Assembly (NCBI RefSeq): GCF_000176175.1
Contig: NZ_ACZP01000019.1
Coordinates: 1 to 64,000 of the forward strand
Reading direction: 5' to 3'
From: Vibrio furnissii CIP 102972
GTDB taxonomy: Bacteria > Pseudomonadota > Gammaproteobacteria > Enterobacterales > Vibrionaceae
Length of the DNA: 64,000 nt
Notes under the pieces: model-generated
Databases searched by the model: none
What the model was told of the DNA's origin: nothing
Seen by the model: only the letters and a program-made list of their open reading frames with translations
Made by a program: the position numbers and the translations under genes
Part shown: positions 14,611 to 25,332 of the stretch, one piece after another
Position numbering within the stretch: position 1 is the first letter of the stretch
How the letters are laid out: every line of letters starts with the position of its first letter

Positions 14611-15477
14611 TTAAACCGCTGCTGCGCCGCTCACGATTTCCGACAGTTCTTGTGTAATCGCCGCCTGACGGGCTTTGTTGTACACAAGTTCTAAGTCATC
14701 AATCAGATTTGAGGCGTTGTCTGTTGCAGCCTTCATCGCAACCATTCGAGCCGCTTGCTCACAAGCAAGGTTCTCCACCACACCTTGGTAAACCTGAGAC
14801 TCTACGTAGCGCAGTAGTAGCGCATCCAGCAGAGGTTTTGGTTCAGGCTCATAGATGTAGTCCCATGAATGCGCACGCTGCATATCTTCGCTGTCCGATT
14901 TAGGCAAAGGTAGCAATTGATCGATCTTTGGTTGTTGTACCATGGTGTTCACGAATTCGTTGAACACTACGTACAGACGATCCAACTCGCCGTTATCATA
15001 TTTCTTCAGCATCACGCCAACAGAACCGATCAGGTCTTCCAGCGTTGGGCTATCACCCAAACCAGACACTTGAGCCGCTACTTTTGCGCCGCTGTTGTTG
15101 AAGAATGCAGTTGCTTTAGAGCCAATAATGGCCAACTCCAGCTCTGCACCCTTCTCTTTCCACGTTTGCATGTCTGTGATCGCTTTTTTGAACAAGTTAA
15201 TGTTCAAGCCACCACACAAACCGCGGTCAGTTGAAATAATGATGTAACCAACACGTTTCGCTTCACGCTCTTCTAGATACGGATGACGATACTCTAGATT
15301 CGCGTTGGCGACATGACCGATCACTTTACGCATAGTTGCCGCGTATGGACGAGAAGCTTCCATGGCGTCTTGAGAACGACGCATTTTTGAAGCTGCTACC
15401 ATTTCCATCGCTTTCGTAATTTTCTGAGTGCTTTTCACACTACCGATTTTATTACGTATCTCTTTTGCGCCGGCCAT
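14611..15477 (-). CDS. atpG: ATP synthase F1 gamma subunit
   Basis: This 288-aa protein forms the asymmetric rotating shaft within the alpha3-beta3 ring. It begins with the typical [20 protein letters not shown] and ends with the conserved helix [18 protein letters not shown]. It is encoded between atpA (43 bp upstream) and atpD. Confidence 0.97.
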   Translation of the reverse strand: MAGAKEIRNKIGSVKSTQKITKAMEMVAASKMRRSQDAMEASRPYAATMRKVIGHVANANLEYRHPYLEEREAKRVGYIIISTDRGLCGGLNINLFKKAITDMQTWKEKGAELELAIIGSKATAFFNNSGAKVAAQVSGLGDSPTLEDLIGSVGVMLKKYDNGELDRLYVVFNEFVNTMVQQPKIDQLLPLPKSDSEDMQRAHSWDYIYEPEPKPLLDALLLRYVESQVYQGVVENLACEQAARMVAMKAATDNASNLIDDLELVYNKARQAAITQELSEIVSGAAAV

Positions 15478-15520
15478 CGTTACTCTCCATTAGTTGGTGG
15501 CAAAATTTGCCACCGACCTA

Positions 15521-17062
15521 TTACCAAGTTTGGGTTGCTTTGAAATCGTCAACCAGCTTCTTCAGCTGTGCTTCGATGTCATCGTTGTAAGCACCCGTCT
15601 TGTCGATCTGCGCTGCAAGTTCAGCGTATTGACCGCGAGCGTACGATAGTAGAGCTGCCTCGAAATCTAGAACTTTGCTCAGTTCTACATCGGCAAGGTA
15701 ACCGCGCTCTGCTGCGTAGATAGTCAGAGCCTGATCAAAAACAGACATTGGAGCGTACTGTTTCTGTTTCATCAGTTCTGTTACTTTCTGACCGTGCTCC
15801 AGCTGACGTTTTGTTGCATCATCCAGATCCGATGAGAACTGCGCGAATGCTGCCAGTTCACGGTACGCTGCAAGTGCAGTACGGATACCGCCTGACAGTT
15901 TCTTGATGATTTTCGTCTGTGCTGAACCACCTACACGAGAAACTGAGATACCTGGGTCAACTGCTGGGCGAACACCCGCGTTGAACAGTTCAGTTTGTAG
16001 GAAGATCTGACCATCGGTAATCGAGATTACGTTAGTCGGTACGAATGCGGATACGTCACCAGCTTGGGTTTCGATGATCGGCAGCGCCGTTAGAGAACCG
16101 GTCTTGCCTTTCACTTCACCGTTCGTGAAACGTTCTACGTAATCAGCGCTTACGCGAGCAGCACGCTCAAGTAGACGTGAGTGGAGGTAGAAAACGTCAC
16201 CAGGGAATGCTTCACGGCCTGGCGGACGACGTAGCAGTAGAGAAATCTGACGGTAAGCAACAGCTTGCTTAGACAGATCATCGTAAACAATCAGTGCATC
16301 TTCACCGCGATCGCGGAAGTATTCACCCATTGCACACCCAGCGTATGGCGCAAGGTATTGCAGAGCTGCAGACTCAGAAGCAGACGCTACCACAACGATA
16401 GTGTTCTTCAGAGCGCCGTGCTCTTCAAGTTTACGAACTACGTTTGCGATAGTCGAAGCTTTCTGACCGATCGCGACGTAGATTGAGTAAATACCTGAAT
16501 CTTTTTGGTTGATGATCGCATCGATCGCCATCGCTGTTTTACCAGTTTGACGGTCACCGATAACCAGCTCACGCTGACCACGGCCGATTGGAATCATCGC
16601 ATCCACTGATTTATAACCAGTTTGTACAGGTTGATCGACTGATTGACGGTCGATTACGCCTGGTGCAATCACTTCTACAGGAGAAGTTAATTTTGCTTCG
16701 ATTGGACCTTTACCGTCGATTGGCTCACCCAGTGTGTTCACTACGCGGCCTAACAGTTCAGGACCTACTGGTACTTCTAGAATACGACCTGTACCAGTAA
16801 CTTTTTCGCCTTCCTTCAGGTCAGCATATGGACCCATGACAACTGCACCAACCGAGTCACGCTCAAGGTTAAGTGCGAGTGCATAACGGCCACCCGGTAA
16901 TTCAATCATTTCACCCTGCATCACGTCCGCTAGGCCGTGAATTCGGATAATACCATCGCTTACCGAAACGATAGTACCTTCATTGCGAGCTTCACTAACA
17001 ACGTTGAAAGACTCAATACGCTGTTTAATTAGATCGCTAATTTCCGTGGAATTAAGTTGCAT
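15521..17062 (-). CDS. atpA: ATP synthase F1 alpha subunit
   Basis: The 513-aa non-catalytic nucleotide-binding subunit of F1 has the P-loop GDRQTGKTA near residue 170. The start [16 protein letters not shown] (17062) gives the family length of 513. An upstream in-frame start at 17092 would overlap atpH and adds residues that the family lacks. It lies 13 bp after atpH. Confidence 0.97.
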   Translation of the reverse strand: MQLNSTEISDLIKQRIESFNVVSEARNEGTIVSVSDGIIRIHGLADVMQGEMIELPGGRYALALNLERDSVGAVVMGPYADLKEGEKVTGTGRILEVPVGPELLGRVVNTLGEPIDGKGPIEAKLTSPVEVIAPGVIDRQSVDQPVQTGYKSVDAMIPIGRGQRELVIGDRQTGKTAMAIDAIINQKDSGIYSIYVAIGQKASTIANVVRKLEEHGALKNTIVVVASASESAALQYLAPYAGCAMGEYFRDRGEDALIVYDDLSKQAVAYRQISLLLRRPPGREAFPGDVFYLHSRLLERAARVSADYVERFTNGEVKGKTGSLTALPIIETQAGDVSAFVPTNVISITDGQIFLQTELFNAGVRPAVDPGISVSRVGGSAQTKIIKKLSGGIRTALAAYRELAAFAQFSSDLDDATKRQLEHGQKVTELMKQKQYAPMSVFDQALTIYAAERGYLADVELSKVLDFEAALLSYARGQYAELAAQIDKTGAYNDDIEAQLKKLVDDFKATQTW

Positions 17063-17075
17063 GCTCCAATCCCCA

Positions 17076-17609
17076 TTAAGACTGCAAGGCATCGCTCAGG
17101 CGGTTCAAACGACCACGCGCTGAGTTATCGATGACTAAGTCTCCGGCTCGAATTACTACCCCACCAAGTAGGGTCTCATCTACACTGCAATTCAGCTGAA
17201 CTTTGCGTTCCAGACGCTGCTCAAGTTTGTTGCTGATGTCTGCCAGTTGCTGCTCTGAAAGTTCAGATGCTGAAATCACTTCAACGTCGACTTTCTTCTC
17301 ATGCTCTTGTTTCAGAGCATGGAATTGAGCACAAACATCCGGAAGGGCCTGTAAGCGGCCATTCTCAGCCATTACCTTCAGCAGGTTCTGACCATGTGCA
17401 TCAAACTGTTCGCCACAAATTGCGACAAAGATTTCTGCCATTTTATCGGCAGAGGTCGAGCTGGTTAACAGCTCTTTCATCTGGTCGTTCTTTGCGACTT
17501 CGGCAGCGAAAACAAGCATCTGGCTCCATTGATCCAGTTGTTGTTTTTCCACCGCAAATTCAAATGCTGCTTTAGCATAGGGGCGTGCAATTGTAGTCAA
17601 ATCAGACAT
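17076..17609 (-). CDS. atpH: ATP synthase F1 delta subunit
   Basis: The 177-aa delta subunit links the b-subunit stator to the top of F1. The N-terminal helical domain starts [15 protein letters not shown], and the C-terminal conserved part contains [18 protein letters not shown]. It lies 15 bp after atpF within the operon. Confidence 0.96.
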   Translation of the reverse strand: MSDLTTIARPYAKAAFEFAVEKQQLDQWSQMLVFAAEVAKNDQMKELLTSSTSADKMAEIFVAICGEQFDAHGQNLLKVMAENGRLQALPDVCAQFHALKQEHEKKVDVEVISASELSEQQLADISNKLEQRLERKVQLNCSVDETLLGGVVIRAGDLVIDNSARGRLNRLSDALQS

Positions 17610-17624
17610 TCGGCGCCCCCAGAC

Positions 17625-18095
17625 TTAAAGTTTTGCAGTAATGTTGTCGAGAATATCTTTGTGCGCATCTTTATCGATCGTACGCTCAAGGATCTTCTCA
17701 GCACCAGCAATCGCCAGAGTTGCAACTTGTTTGCGCAGCTCATCGCGGGCACGGTTACGTTCGGCGTCAATCTCAGCATCAGCTTGAGCAAGGATTTTCT
17801 GGCGTTCTGCCTGAGCTTCCTCGCGCGCTTCATCCAAAATTTGCGCTTTACGTTTGTTCGCTGCCTCAATGACCTCAGTTGCTGTGCGCTTCGCTTCTTT
17901 CAGTGAATCAGAAGCGTTGGCTTGTGCTAGGTCCAAATCTTTCTTTGCACGCTCAGCAGCTTGCAAACCGTCAGCAATTTTCTTCTGACGCTCTTCAATC
18001 GCTTTAATGATTGGCGGCCATACATATTTCATGCAGAACCACACAAACAGTGCGAATGAAAGTGCTTGACCTAGCAGAGTTGCGTTCATATTCAC
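17625..18095 (-). CDS. atpF: ATP synthase F0 b subunit
   Basis: The 156-aa stator subunit has one N-terminal transmembrane segment (about residues 6-26) followed by a long charged helix that dimerises as a right-handed coiled coil. The start [20 protein letters not shown] is typical for gamma-proteobacteria. It follows atpE after a 78-bp gap that carries a hairpin. Confidence 0.96.
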   Translation of the reverse strand: MNMNATLLGQALSFALFVWFCMKYVWPPIIKAIEERQKKIADGLQAAERAKKDLDLAQANASDSLKEAKRTATEVIEAANKRKAQILDEAREEAQAERQKILAQADAEIDAERNRARDELRKQVATLAIAGAEKILERTIDKDAHKDILDNITAKL

Positions 18096-18133
18096 AACAG
18101 CTACCCCTCTATATGGACTTCGTGTTAATCAAA

Positions 18134-18158
18134 GACAAACCACCTTGCGGGGTTTGTC
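18134..18158 (-). other. intercistronic mRNA hairpin between atpE and atpF
   Basis: GACAAACC and GGTTTGTC form a perfect 8-bp stem in the 78-bp gap just after atpE. There is no T-run, so it is more likely an mRNA-stability or processing element than a terminator. Selective stabilisation of atpE RNA is established in E. coli; applying it here is inference. Confidence 0.55.
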
Positions 18159-18173
18159 GCTGGCAAAACGTGA

Positions 18174-18440
<267 letters not shown>

Positions 18441-18487
18441 TTATTGTTGTTGGCTTATGAGCCCAAATAAAAGCTAAATATTTTTTA

Positions 18488-19303
<816 letters not shown>

Positions 19304-19308
19304 TCATC

Positions 19309-19698
19309 CTATTTTTTGTTGTTAATGAAAAGCACTGGCGCACAGATATTAATACCTAGAGCCAGCAAATAGGTTAGTTTTAGGGGAACAAGTTCCACCT
19401 GCATATACATGTAGGCGACAGAGAACAGTGCGATAGTGATGAGGATTTTAAGTGTTTCACCTGTGTAGAAAGAGGCCGTAATTCGCTTTGCAGCACGAGC
19501 TCCACTAAACATAAAAGCACACAGCGCAAAAACTGCATTAGCGAAGACAAAAATGCCCCCACCAATCAGCGCTGAAATTCCCCATTCAGCATTTACGGCA
19601 ATCGCCATCCCTGCTGCCACAACCATAACCGCGCCGAACTGGATCATTAACAATTGCTTTGCAAGCGCTCGTCCTGGCCTAGCTAACGCAGCTACCAT
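19309..19698 (-). CDS. atpI: ATP synthase accessory protein I
   Basis: This 129-aa membrane protein with about four hydrophobic segments is the first gene of the atp operon. AtpI proteins assist c-ring assembly and possibly Mg2+ handling, but are not strictly required. Sequence conservation is low as usual; position directly before atpB is the main support. Confidence 0.9.
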   Translation of the reverse strand: MVAALARPGRALAKQLLMIQFGAVMVVAAGMAIAVNAEWGISALIGGGIFVFANAVFALCAFMFSGARAAKRITASFYTGETLKILITIALFSVAYMYMQVELVPLKLTYLLALGINICAPVLFINNKK

Positions 19699-19760
19699 GT
19701 ATTCGTACCTCTAGTAATGTCCAACACACAACATATTGCTGGAGCCGGAAATTGGCGAAA

Positions 19761-19788
19761 ATTATACGGTGACATCAATTGATTGCAA
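19761..19788 (-). promoter_or_regulatory. probable atp operon promoter
   Basis: On the minus strand TTGCAA (19783-19788) and a perfect TATAAT (19761-19766) are separated by 16 bp, about 60 bp upstream of the atpI start codon. It is the best sigma-70 match in the 187-bp gap after parB. Confidence 0.65.
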
Positions 19789-19860
19789 TTACAACGCTGC
19801 AAAAAGTTACAATTTTGTTTACACACCGACATATTTCGCTAAAGAAATCTTATTTTTCAC

Positions 19861-19878
19861 AATTGATTTAAATCAATT
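19861..19878. promoter_or_regulatory. perfect FNR-type palindrome upstream of atpI
   Basis: AATTGATTTAAATCAATT is an 18-bp perfect palindrome containing TTGAT-N4-ATCAA, the full consensus of the oxygen-sensing regulator FNR. It lies between the parB stop and the atp promoter, about 165 bp before atpI. Its centre is about 115 bp upstream of the start site implied by the best -10 box, further than a classical activating site. Confidence 0.6.
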
Positions 19879-19885
19879 ATCTCAC

Positions 19886-20767
19886 TTAGCCTTGTAGCTT
19901 GGCAATTAGTTGCTCGAATTTGTGAGGCTCATCAAGACTTATCGTGACTTTTGACTTTCCGCTTTTTGAACGGACGATTGACACTTTTGCCCCGAGTTTT
20001 TCACTCAGATTTTGTGACATTTGTTGTATTTCTACGTCTTCTGGCACATTTTTTACATCAGAGTCCTCTGAGAGGCATTTTTTTACGAGTTGTTCGGTTT
20101 GGCGCACCGTCAGTTGTTTCTTCGCGACCCGAGCAGCCACTTCAATTTGCTGTTCACCGTCGAGCATCAACAACGCGCGAGCATGGCCCATTTCTAACTG
20201 ACGCGTCTCCACCAAACGTTTCACGCTGTCGTCCAGCTGGTTCAAACGCAGCAAGTTACTCACCGTGGCGCGCGACTTACCGATCACATCCGCAACTTGT
20301 TGATGAGTCAGTTTGAATTCATCCTGCAAGCGTTCTAGCGCTTGTGCCTCTTCGATCACATTCAGATCTTCACGCTGAATATTTTCGATCAACGCCATGG
20401 CGATCGCCGCACGATCGTCGACGCGCTTCACCAAACACGGCACTTGCTTGAGGCCGGCTTGACGCGCCGCTCGCCAGCGACGTTCACCGGCAATAATTTC
20501 GTAACCACCCAACGCCAGTGGACGCACCACGATCGGCTGAATGATGCCTTGAGATTGAATGGAGGCAGACAGTTCTTCCAGCGCCTCCGGCGACATATCT
20601 TTACGGGGTTGGTACATACCCGGCTTCAGGTTGGTGATCACAAGATCGGTCAACTCACCCTCGCTAGACATAGCTTGGCTTTGAGAGGCCACGTGTTGTT
20701 TCTCACGAGCCAGAGAGCTGGTGGACAGCAGTGCGTCCAGCCCTTTTCCTAAACCACGTTTAGTCAT
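19886..20767 (-). CDS. parB: chromosome partitioning protein ParB
   Basis: The 293-aa ParB/Spo0J CTPase clamp loads at parS sites and spreads to organise the origin region. The N-terminal domain has the GERRWRAARQAGL motif (residues about 95-107), followed by a helix-turn-helix near 145-170 (THQQVADVIGKSRATVSNLL) and a C-terminal dimerisation domain. The ATG at 20767 (MTKRGLGKGLDALLS) is the family start. It is encoded 23 bp after parA. Confidence 0.96.
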   Translation of the reverse strand: MTKRGLGKGLDALLSTSSLAREKQHVASQSQAMSSEGELTDLVITNLKPGMYQPRKDMSPEALEELSASIQSQGIIQPIVVRPLALGGYEIIAGERRWRAARQAGLKQVPCLVKRVDDRAAIAMALIENIQREDLNVIEEAQALERLQDEFKLTHQQVADVIGKSRATVSNLLRLNQLDDSVKRLVETRQLEMGHARALLMLDGEQQIEVAARVAKKQLTVRQTEQLVKKCLSEDSDVKNVPEDVEIQQMSQNLSEKLGAKVSIVRSKSGKSKVTISLDEPHKFEQLIAKLQG

Positions 20768-20790
20768 GCACACGAATCCTTTAGTTGGTG

Positions 20791-21564
20791 TTATGCGGGT
20801 ACTTCTTCACGACGTAACATTTCGCCTGCCAACGCGAGATACGCTTTGGCTCCGGCCGAATACTTGTCGTAATACATGGCAGGTTTGCCATGACTTGGCG
20901 CCTCAGCGAGGCGAACGTTGCGAGGGATAACTGTGCGGTACACCTTGTTGCCAAAGTGTTTTTTTAATTGATCAGAAACTTCGTTAGCGAGTCGGTTGCG
21001 TGGATCGTACATGGTACGAAGCAGACCTTCGATCTTCAGATTGTCATTCACCACCGCAGCTAACTTACTGATGGTATCCATTAACGCCGTTAAACCTTCC
21101 AAGGCAAAGTACTCGCATTGCATCGGTACTAAAACCGAATCGGCTGCCGCCATCGCATTGATTGTAAGGAGGTTTAAAGAAGGAGGACAATCGATAAAGA
21201 TGAAATCATAGTTATCACGAACTGACGCGAGAGCGTTCTTCAAACGCACCTCACGCGCAAACACTTCCATCAGTTTGATCTCGGCTGCCGTCACGTCGCC
21301 ATTGGCTGCAATCAGGTCGTAATGACCTGTGGTCTTACGACACACCACTTCTTCAAATGGGGCTTCTTCGACCAACAGCTCGTACGCAGTGGCATCAACC
21401 TGATATTTATCCACACCGCTGGCCATGGTTGCATTGCCTTGCGGGTCGAGATCAATCACCAGCACTTTGCGTTTGGTGGCCGCCATTGAGGCCGCCAAAT
21501 TAATACAAGTTGTTGTTTTTCCTACGCCACCCTTCTGGTTAGCGATCGCTACGATTTTACCCAC
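20791..21564 (-). CDS. parA: chromosome partitioning ATPase ParA
   Basis: The 257-aa Walker-type ATPase has a deviant P-loop KGGVGKTTT at residues 11-19 and the Walker B segment FIFIDCPPSL. With ParB it segregates the origin of the main chromosome. It starts at GTG 21564. The order rsmG-parA-parB next to mnmG and oriC is the standard chromosomal par locus. Confidence 0.96.
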   Translation of the reverse strand: MGKIVAIANQKGGVGKTTTCINLAASMAATKRKVLVIDLDPQGNATMASGVDKYQVDATAYELLVEEAPFEEVVCRKTTGHYDLIAANGDVTAAEIKLMEVFAREVRLKNALASVRDNYDFIFIDCPPSLNLLTINAMAAADSVLVPMQCEYFALEGLTALMDTISKLAAVVNDNLKIEGLLRTMYDPRNRLANEVSDQLKKHFGNKVYRTVIPRNVRLAEAPSHGKPAMYYDKYSAGAKAYLALAGEMLRREEVPA

Positions 21565-21579
21565 GGTCGTGCCTCGTTA

Positions 21580-22215
21580 TTATCCCTTGCGCGATAAGAT
21601 TACAAGATGACGCTCACCTTCCAACTCAGGAACTTTCAAAGCTTTGATATCGATCACAGAACACCATTCCGGCAGCTGTTCAATCTCATCTTGCGGTAAT
21701 TGCCCTTTCAGCGCTAAGAAGACACCGGTTTTAGCACGCGGTAAGTGATGGCACCACTCCACCATGTCCGTGATGGAAGCAAACGCACGACTCAACACAC
21801 CGTCAAAACCGTCTTCACCACCGTCAAACTCTTCCACGCGGCTCTGAACCGGCGTGACATTGGTGATGTTCAGTTCATGCAAGACCTGTTTGATAAAGCG
21901 AATCCGCTTGCCCAAACTATCCAGCAAAACAAAGCTCTTGGTCGGGTTCATGATCGCCAAAGGAATCCCCGGCAGACCTGGCCCCGTCCCAACATCAATA
22001 AAACGCTCCCCCACCAACAGCGGGCTCACCACAATACTATCCATAATGTGCTTCACGAGCATGTCAGACGTGTCGCGTACGGATGTCAGATTATAGGCTT
22101 TGTTCCATTTGTTGAGCAGCTCGACATAACCAACCAGCTGCTCACGTTGACGCTCAGACACGTCAAGGTCGGTCTGAGCAATCAGGGCATCAAGTTTAAC
22201 GCGTAGCGAATTCAT
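21580..22215 (-). CDS. rsmG: 16S rRNA (guanine-N7)-methyltransferase RsmG (GidB)
   Basis: The 211-aa SAM-dependent enzyme methylates G527 of 16S rRNA, where loss gives low-level streptomycin resistance. The SAM-binding loop is [17 protein letters not shown] at about residues 68-84. Its ATG overlaps the last base of the mnmG stop codon (TAATG), indicating translational coupling. Confidence 0.96.
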   Translation of the reverse strand: MNSLRVKLDALIAQTDLDVSERQREQLVGYVELLNKWNKAYNLTSVRDTSDMLVKHIMDSIVVSPLLVGERFIDVGTGPGLPGIPLAIMNPTKSFVLLDSLGKRIRFIKQVLHELNITNVTPVQSRVEEFDGGEDGFDGVLSRAFASITDMVEWCHHLPRAKTGVFLALKGQLPQDEIEQLPEWCSVIDIKALKVPELEGERHLVILSRKG

Positions 22216-24110
22216 TACGCGGCTTCTCCTTTCTTGAGTAGGCCGTGTTTTTTCAGGTGCACCAGCAGAATAGAGATCGCCGCAGGAGTGATTCCCGAAA
22301 TGCGTGACGCAATACCGATACTTTCCGGTTTCGCGTTATTGAGCTTCATCACCACTTCGTTCGACAAGCCTTTGACCGCTTTGTAATCGAGGTCGATAGG
22401 CAGTTTGGTGTGCTCATGACGCAGAGATTTTTCGATCTCATCTTGCTGACGCTGAATGTAACCGTCGTATTTCACCTGAATTTCAACTTGTTCCGCGGCT
22501 TCACGATCCTCAAGCGCAGGAGCAAAGGCCGACAACGAAGTCAGCAAGTCGTACGTCATTTCAGGGCGACGTAGCAGATCTTCACCGCTGGCTTCACGCG
22601 ACATCGGCGTTTTCAGCAGTGCGTTAAGTGCGTCAACACCGTCAGAATTCGGGTTCATCCAGGTCTCTTTCAGACGTTGACGTTCGGTTTCCATGTGTTC
22701 AATCTTCTGATTGAAACGTGCCCAACGCGCATCGTTGATCAGGCCCAGTTCACGGGCTTTTTCAGTCAAACGTAGATCGGCATTGTCTTCACGCAGCAGC
22801 AAACGGTATTCCGCACGCGATGTGAACATGCGGTACGGTTCTTTGGTGCCCATGGTTGATAAATCGTCAATCAGCACGCCGACATACGCTTGGTCACGAC
22901 GTGGGCTCCAGCCCTCTTTGTCTTGACTAAACAAGCTCGCGTTCAGACCCGCCATCAGGCCTTGCGCTGCCGCTTCTTCGTACCCGGTGGTGCCGTTGAT
23001 CTGGCCAGCGAAGAACAAACCTTGAATAAACTTGGTTTCAAAGGTCTGTTTTAGATCGCGTGGATCAAAGAAATCGTATTCGATCGCATAGCCCGGACGG
23101 ACAATATGCGCATTCTCAAACCCTTTCATCGAACGCACGATCTGCACTTGCACGTCAAAAGGCAAACTGGTTGAGATGCCGTTTGGATACAGTTCTGTGG
23201 TTGTCAGACCTTCCGGTTCGATGAAAATTTGGTGGCTGTTTTTATCCGCAAAACGCATGACTTTGTCTTCAATCGACGGACAGTAACGTGGCCCAATCCC
23301 TTCAATCACACCCGCATACATTGGGCTGCGATCGAGGTTGGCACGAATCACGTCATGCGTTTTCTCATTGGTGTGCGTGATGAAACATGGAATCTGACGC
23401 GGATGATGCTCGCGTTTGCCCATGAATGAGAACACCGGTGTTGGATTGTCACCGTGTTGCGCTTCCAATATCGAGAAATCGACACTATTGGCATCGATGC
23501 GAGGTGGAGTGCCGGTTTTCAGACGATCCACGCGGAATGGCAATTCACGCAGACGCTGTGCTAAGGCGATCGATGGTGGATCGCCTGCGCGGCCACCAGA
23601 GAAGTTTTCCAAGCCAATGTGGATCTTTCCGCCCAAGAAGGTGCCCACGGTCAATACAACGGCTTTGGCGCGGAATTTGAGCCCCATTTGGGTCACCACA
23701 CCACGCACTTGATCGTTTTCAACGATCAGATCATCCGCCGCTTGTTGGAACAGCGTCAGATTGGGGGTGTTTTCCAACGTATGGCGAACGTACGCTTTGT
23801 ACAGTGCACGGTCGGCTTGAGCACGTGTCGCACGTACCGCAGGCCCTTTTGAGGCGTTCAGTGTGCGAAATTGAATACCCGCATGATCGATGGCTTCTGC
23901 CATCAGACCACCCATCGCATCCACTTCTTTAACTAAGTGGCCTTTACCAATACCGCCGATTGCTGGGTTACAGGACATCTGTCCCAGCGTGTCGATATTG
24001 TGAGTGAGAAGTAACGTACGTTGGCCTGTACGAGCGGCTGCGAGCGCGGCTTCCGTTCCTGCGTGACCGCCACCAACCACAATGACGTCAAATGTTTCGT
24101 GATAAAGCAT
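22215..24110 (-). CDS. mnmG: tRNA uridine-5-carboxymethylaminomethyl modification enzyme MnmG (GidA)
   Basis: This 631-aa FAD protein works with MnmE to install the (carboxymethyl)aminomethyl group on wobble uridines. The FAD Rossmann motif is [19 protein letters not shown] near residues 11-29. Conserved cysteine-containing segments ([14 protein letters not shown]) and the C-terminal MnmE-binding helical domain are present. It is transcribed leftward away from oriC, its promoter lying in the 127 bp before the origin's AT-rich region. Confidence 0.97.
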   Translation of the reverse strand: MLYHETFDVIVVGGGHAGTEAALAAARTGQRTLLLTHNIDTLGQMSCNPAIGGIGKGHLVKEVDAMGGLMAEAIDHAGIQFRTLNASKGPAVRATRAQADRALYKAYVRHTLENTPNLTLFQQAADDLIVENDQVRGVVTQMGLKFRAKAVVLTVGTFLGGKIHIGLENFSGGRAGDPPSIALAQRLRELPFRVDRLKTGTPPRIDANSVDFSILEAQHGDNPTPVFSFMGKREHHPRQIPCFITHTNEKTHDVIRANLDRSPMYAGVIEGIGPRYCPSIEDKVMRFADKNSHQIFIEPEGLTTTELYPNGISTSLPFDVQVQIVRSMKGFENAHIVRPGYAIEYDFFDPRDLKQTFETKFIQGLFFAGQINGTTGYEEAAAQGLMAGLNASLFSQDKEGWSPRRDQAYVGVLIDDLSTMGTKEPYRMFTSRAEYRLLLREDNADLRLTEKARELGLINDARWARFNQKIEHMETERQRLKETWMNPNSDGVDALNALLKTPMSREASGEDLLRRPEMTYDLLTSLSAFAPALEDREAAEQVEIQVKYDGYIQRQQDEIEKSLRHEHTKLPIDLDYKAVKGLSNEVVMKLNNAKPESIGIASRISGITPAAISILLVHLKKHGLLKKGEAA

Positions 24111-24237
24111 GAACGACCTCAGGTATTCATTGAGCGAAGAGATAAAATAAAAGAGACGTATTCTACCTTCTTTCCATTGGCTAGAAAATCGCTTTTCTGC
24201 TTTTTTCCATCCCGAGTGTTTAACTAAATAATATATA

Positions 24238-24280
24238 AAGATCTATTTAGAGATCTTTTATTGGATCTACTATTAGGATC
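24238..24280. other. oriC DNA unwinding element
   Basis: Three tandem AT-rich 13-mer-like repeats starting with GATCT or ending in GATC (24240, 24252, 24264, then GATC at 24277) correspond to the L, M and R 13-mers of E. coli oriC, where the duplex first opens. Confidence 0.85.
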
Positions 24281-24480
24281 GACGATCTCTGTGGATAAGT
24301 GAAAAATGATCAACGAGATCATGGATCTTCTCTTGATCAGAACATGTGATCATCACCTGATCTGATCGAGGATTAGCTGGGATCAAAAATGGCAGTTATT
24401 CACAGGGGGTAATTTGGATCTAAGTTGTTATTTGGATAACTATAGGTTGATCACCGGATAAGCGCAGAGTTATGCACAGC
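24238..24480. other. oriC: chromosomal replication origin oriC
   Basis: The segment between mnmG and mioC aligns feature by feature with E. coli oriC. An AT-rich unwinding region (24238-24280) is followed by DnaA boxes: TTATCCACA on the minus strand at 24290-24298 (R1), TTATTCACA plus at 24396-24404 (R2-like), TTATCCAAA minus at 24431-24439 (R3-like) and TTATGCACA plus at 24470-24478 (R4-like). I count fifteen GATC sites from 24240 to 24452, the targets of Dam and SeqA. The region is the landing site of DnaA from the rightward dnaA gene 7.5 kb away. Confidence 0.95.
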
Positions 24481-24564
24481 CCTTCGCGTGAATCCATACT
24501 GCCTTTTTCTGACGAAAGCGTGAAAAAACATTCACAACGGGGCACGTTCCCTTTCTTGAGATTG

Positions 24565-24590
24565 AAAAAAAGCGACCGATGGCCGCTTCA
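24565..24590 (-). terminator. intrinsic terminator between mioC and oriC
   Basis: On the minus strand AGCGGCC-ATC-GGTCGCT (24571-24587, one G-U pair) is followed by a run of six T, only about 10 bp after the mioC stop codon. It should stop mioC transcripts before they enter oriC. Confidence 0.8.
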
Positions 24591-24598
24591 CAGATCGA

Positions 24599-25033
24599 TT
24601 AGAACGCTGCAATGCGCTCATTGAGCCACACTTCGGCGGCATCTTCCGGCACGGGATACTCTTGCACATCGATGGTAAAGCAGTCCGCCAGCGGTGTTGC
24701 CCCAATATCTTCGAGCAAATCAAACGCGTGTTGGCCCGCGGCACAGAACGTGTCATAACTTGAGTCGCCTATGGCCACCACGGCAAATGTCAGATCGCGG
24801 GTGTTGGGGGGGGTGGCTTGTAGCGCCTGAATAAACGGTTGGATGTTGTCTGGGTAATCGCCTGCGCCGTGCGTCGATGTGATGATCAACCACGTTCCTT
24901 GCGCAGGAATCTCTGCCAATTGTGGCTGATTGTGAATCGTGGTCTCTTTTCCCTGCGCCTGCAGCAAATCGCTGAGGTGATCTCCGACGTATTCTGCGCC
25001 GCCTAAGGTACTGCCTGTGATGATGTGAATCAT
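24599..25033 (-). CDS. mioC: flavodoxin-like protein MioC
   Basis: The 144-aa FMN-binding flavodoxin has the phosphate loop [15 protein letters not shown] at residues 6-20 and the [11 protein letters not shown] loop near 55-65. In E. coli MioC supports biotin synthase. The start at 25033 (MIHIITGS) is the family start, while a longer in-frame reading from 25219 adds 62 unrelated residues. It is transcribed toward oriC but followed at once by a terminator. Confidence 0.93.
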   Translation of the reverse strand: MIHIITGSTLGGAEYVGDHLSDLLQAQGKETTIHNQPQLAEIPAQGTWLIITSTHGAGDYPDNIQPFIQALQATPPNTRDLTFAVVAIGDSSYDTFCAAGQHAFDLLEDIGATPLADCFTIDVQEYPVPEDAAEVWLNERIAAF

Positions 25034-25298
25034 ATAAAACCCCGAGCTGTTTCGTCTTAAACGAAAGAAGTGAATAATCGACTTGGGTGAGAAGAATACA
25101 GGGGTAAGCTGTGGATAGTAAAGGGCAAGATCGTGTCCCCACGCTATCAAGAAAGGATCCTGCCTGTGCACAAGCTTCTCCACAAGGGGGATCGCGCCTA
25201 AGGGATCATACTCGGTCAAAGGTCATGTGGTGCAGGGAAGGCGGGGAAAATGAGTTGACAAAAAGGCAAAGAAACGCGGGCGTATCACAAAAAAAATA
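25034..25298 (-). promoter_or_regulatory. mioC control region with weak DnaA boxes
   Basis: This gap between mnmE and mioC holds the mioC promoter. CTATCCACA on the minus strand (25110-25118) is one mismatch from a DnaA box, and TTCTCCACA (25176-25184) is a weaker match. In E. coli the mioC promoter is repressed by DnaA, so a similar control is plausible. I see no gene here. Confidence 0.5.
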
Positions 25299-25324
25299 GG
25301 CTAAGCGTTGAGTCACGCTTAGCC
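25299..25324 (-). terminator. terminator of mnmE
   Basis: GGCTAAGCG and CGCTTAGCC form a perfect 9-bp stem with an 8-base loop. On the minus strand it is followed by a run of T (25290-25297), 9 bp after the mnmE stop codon. Confidence 0.88.
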
Positions 25325-25332
25325 TTCATCAA

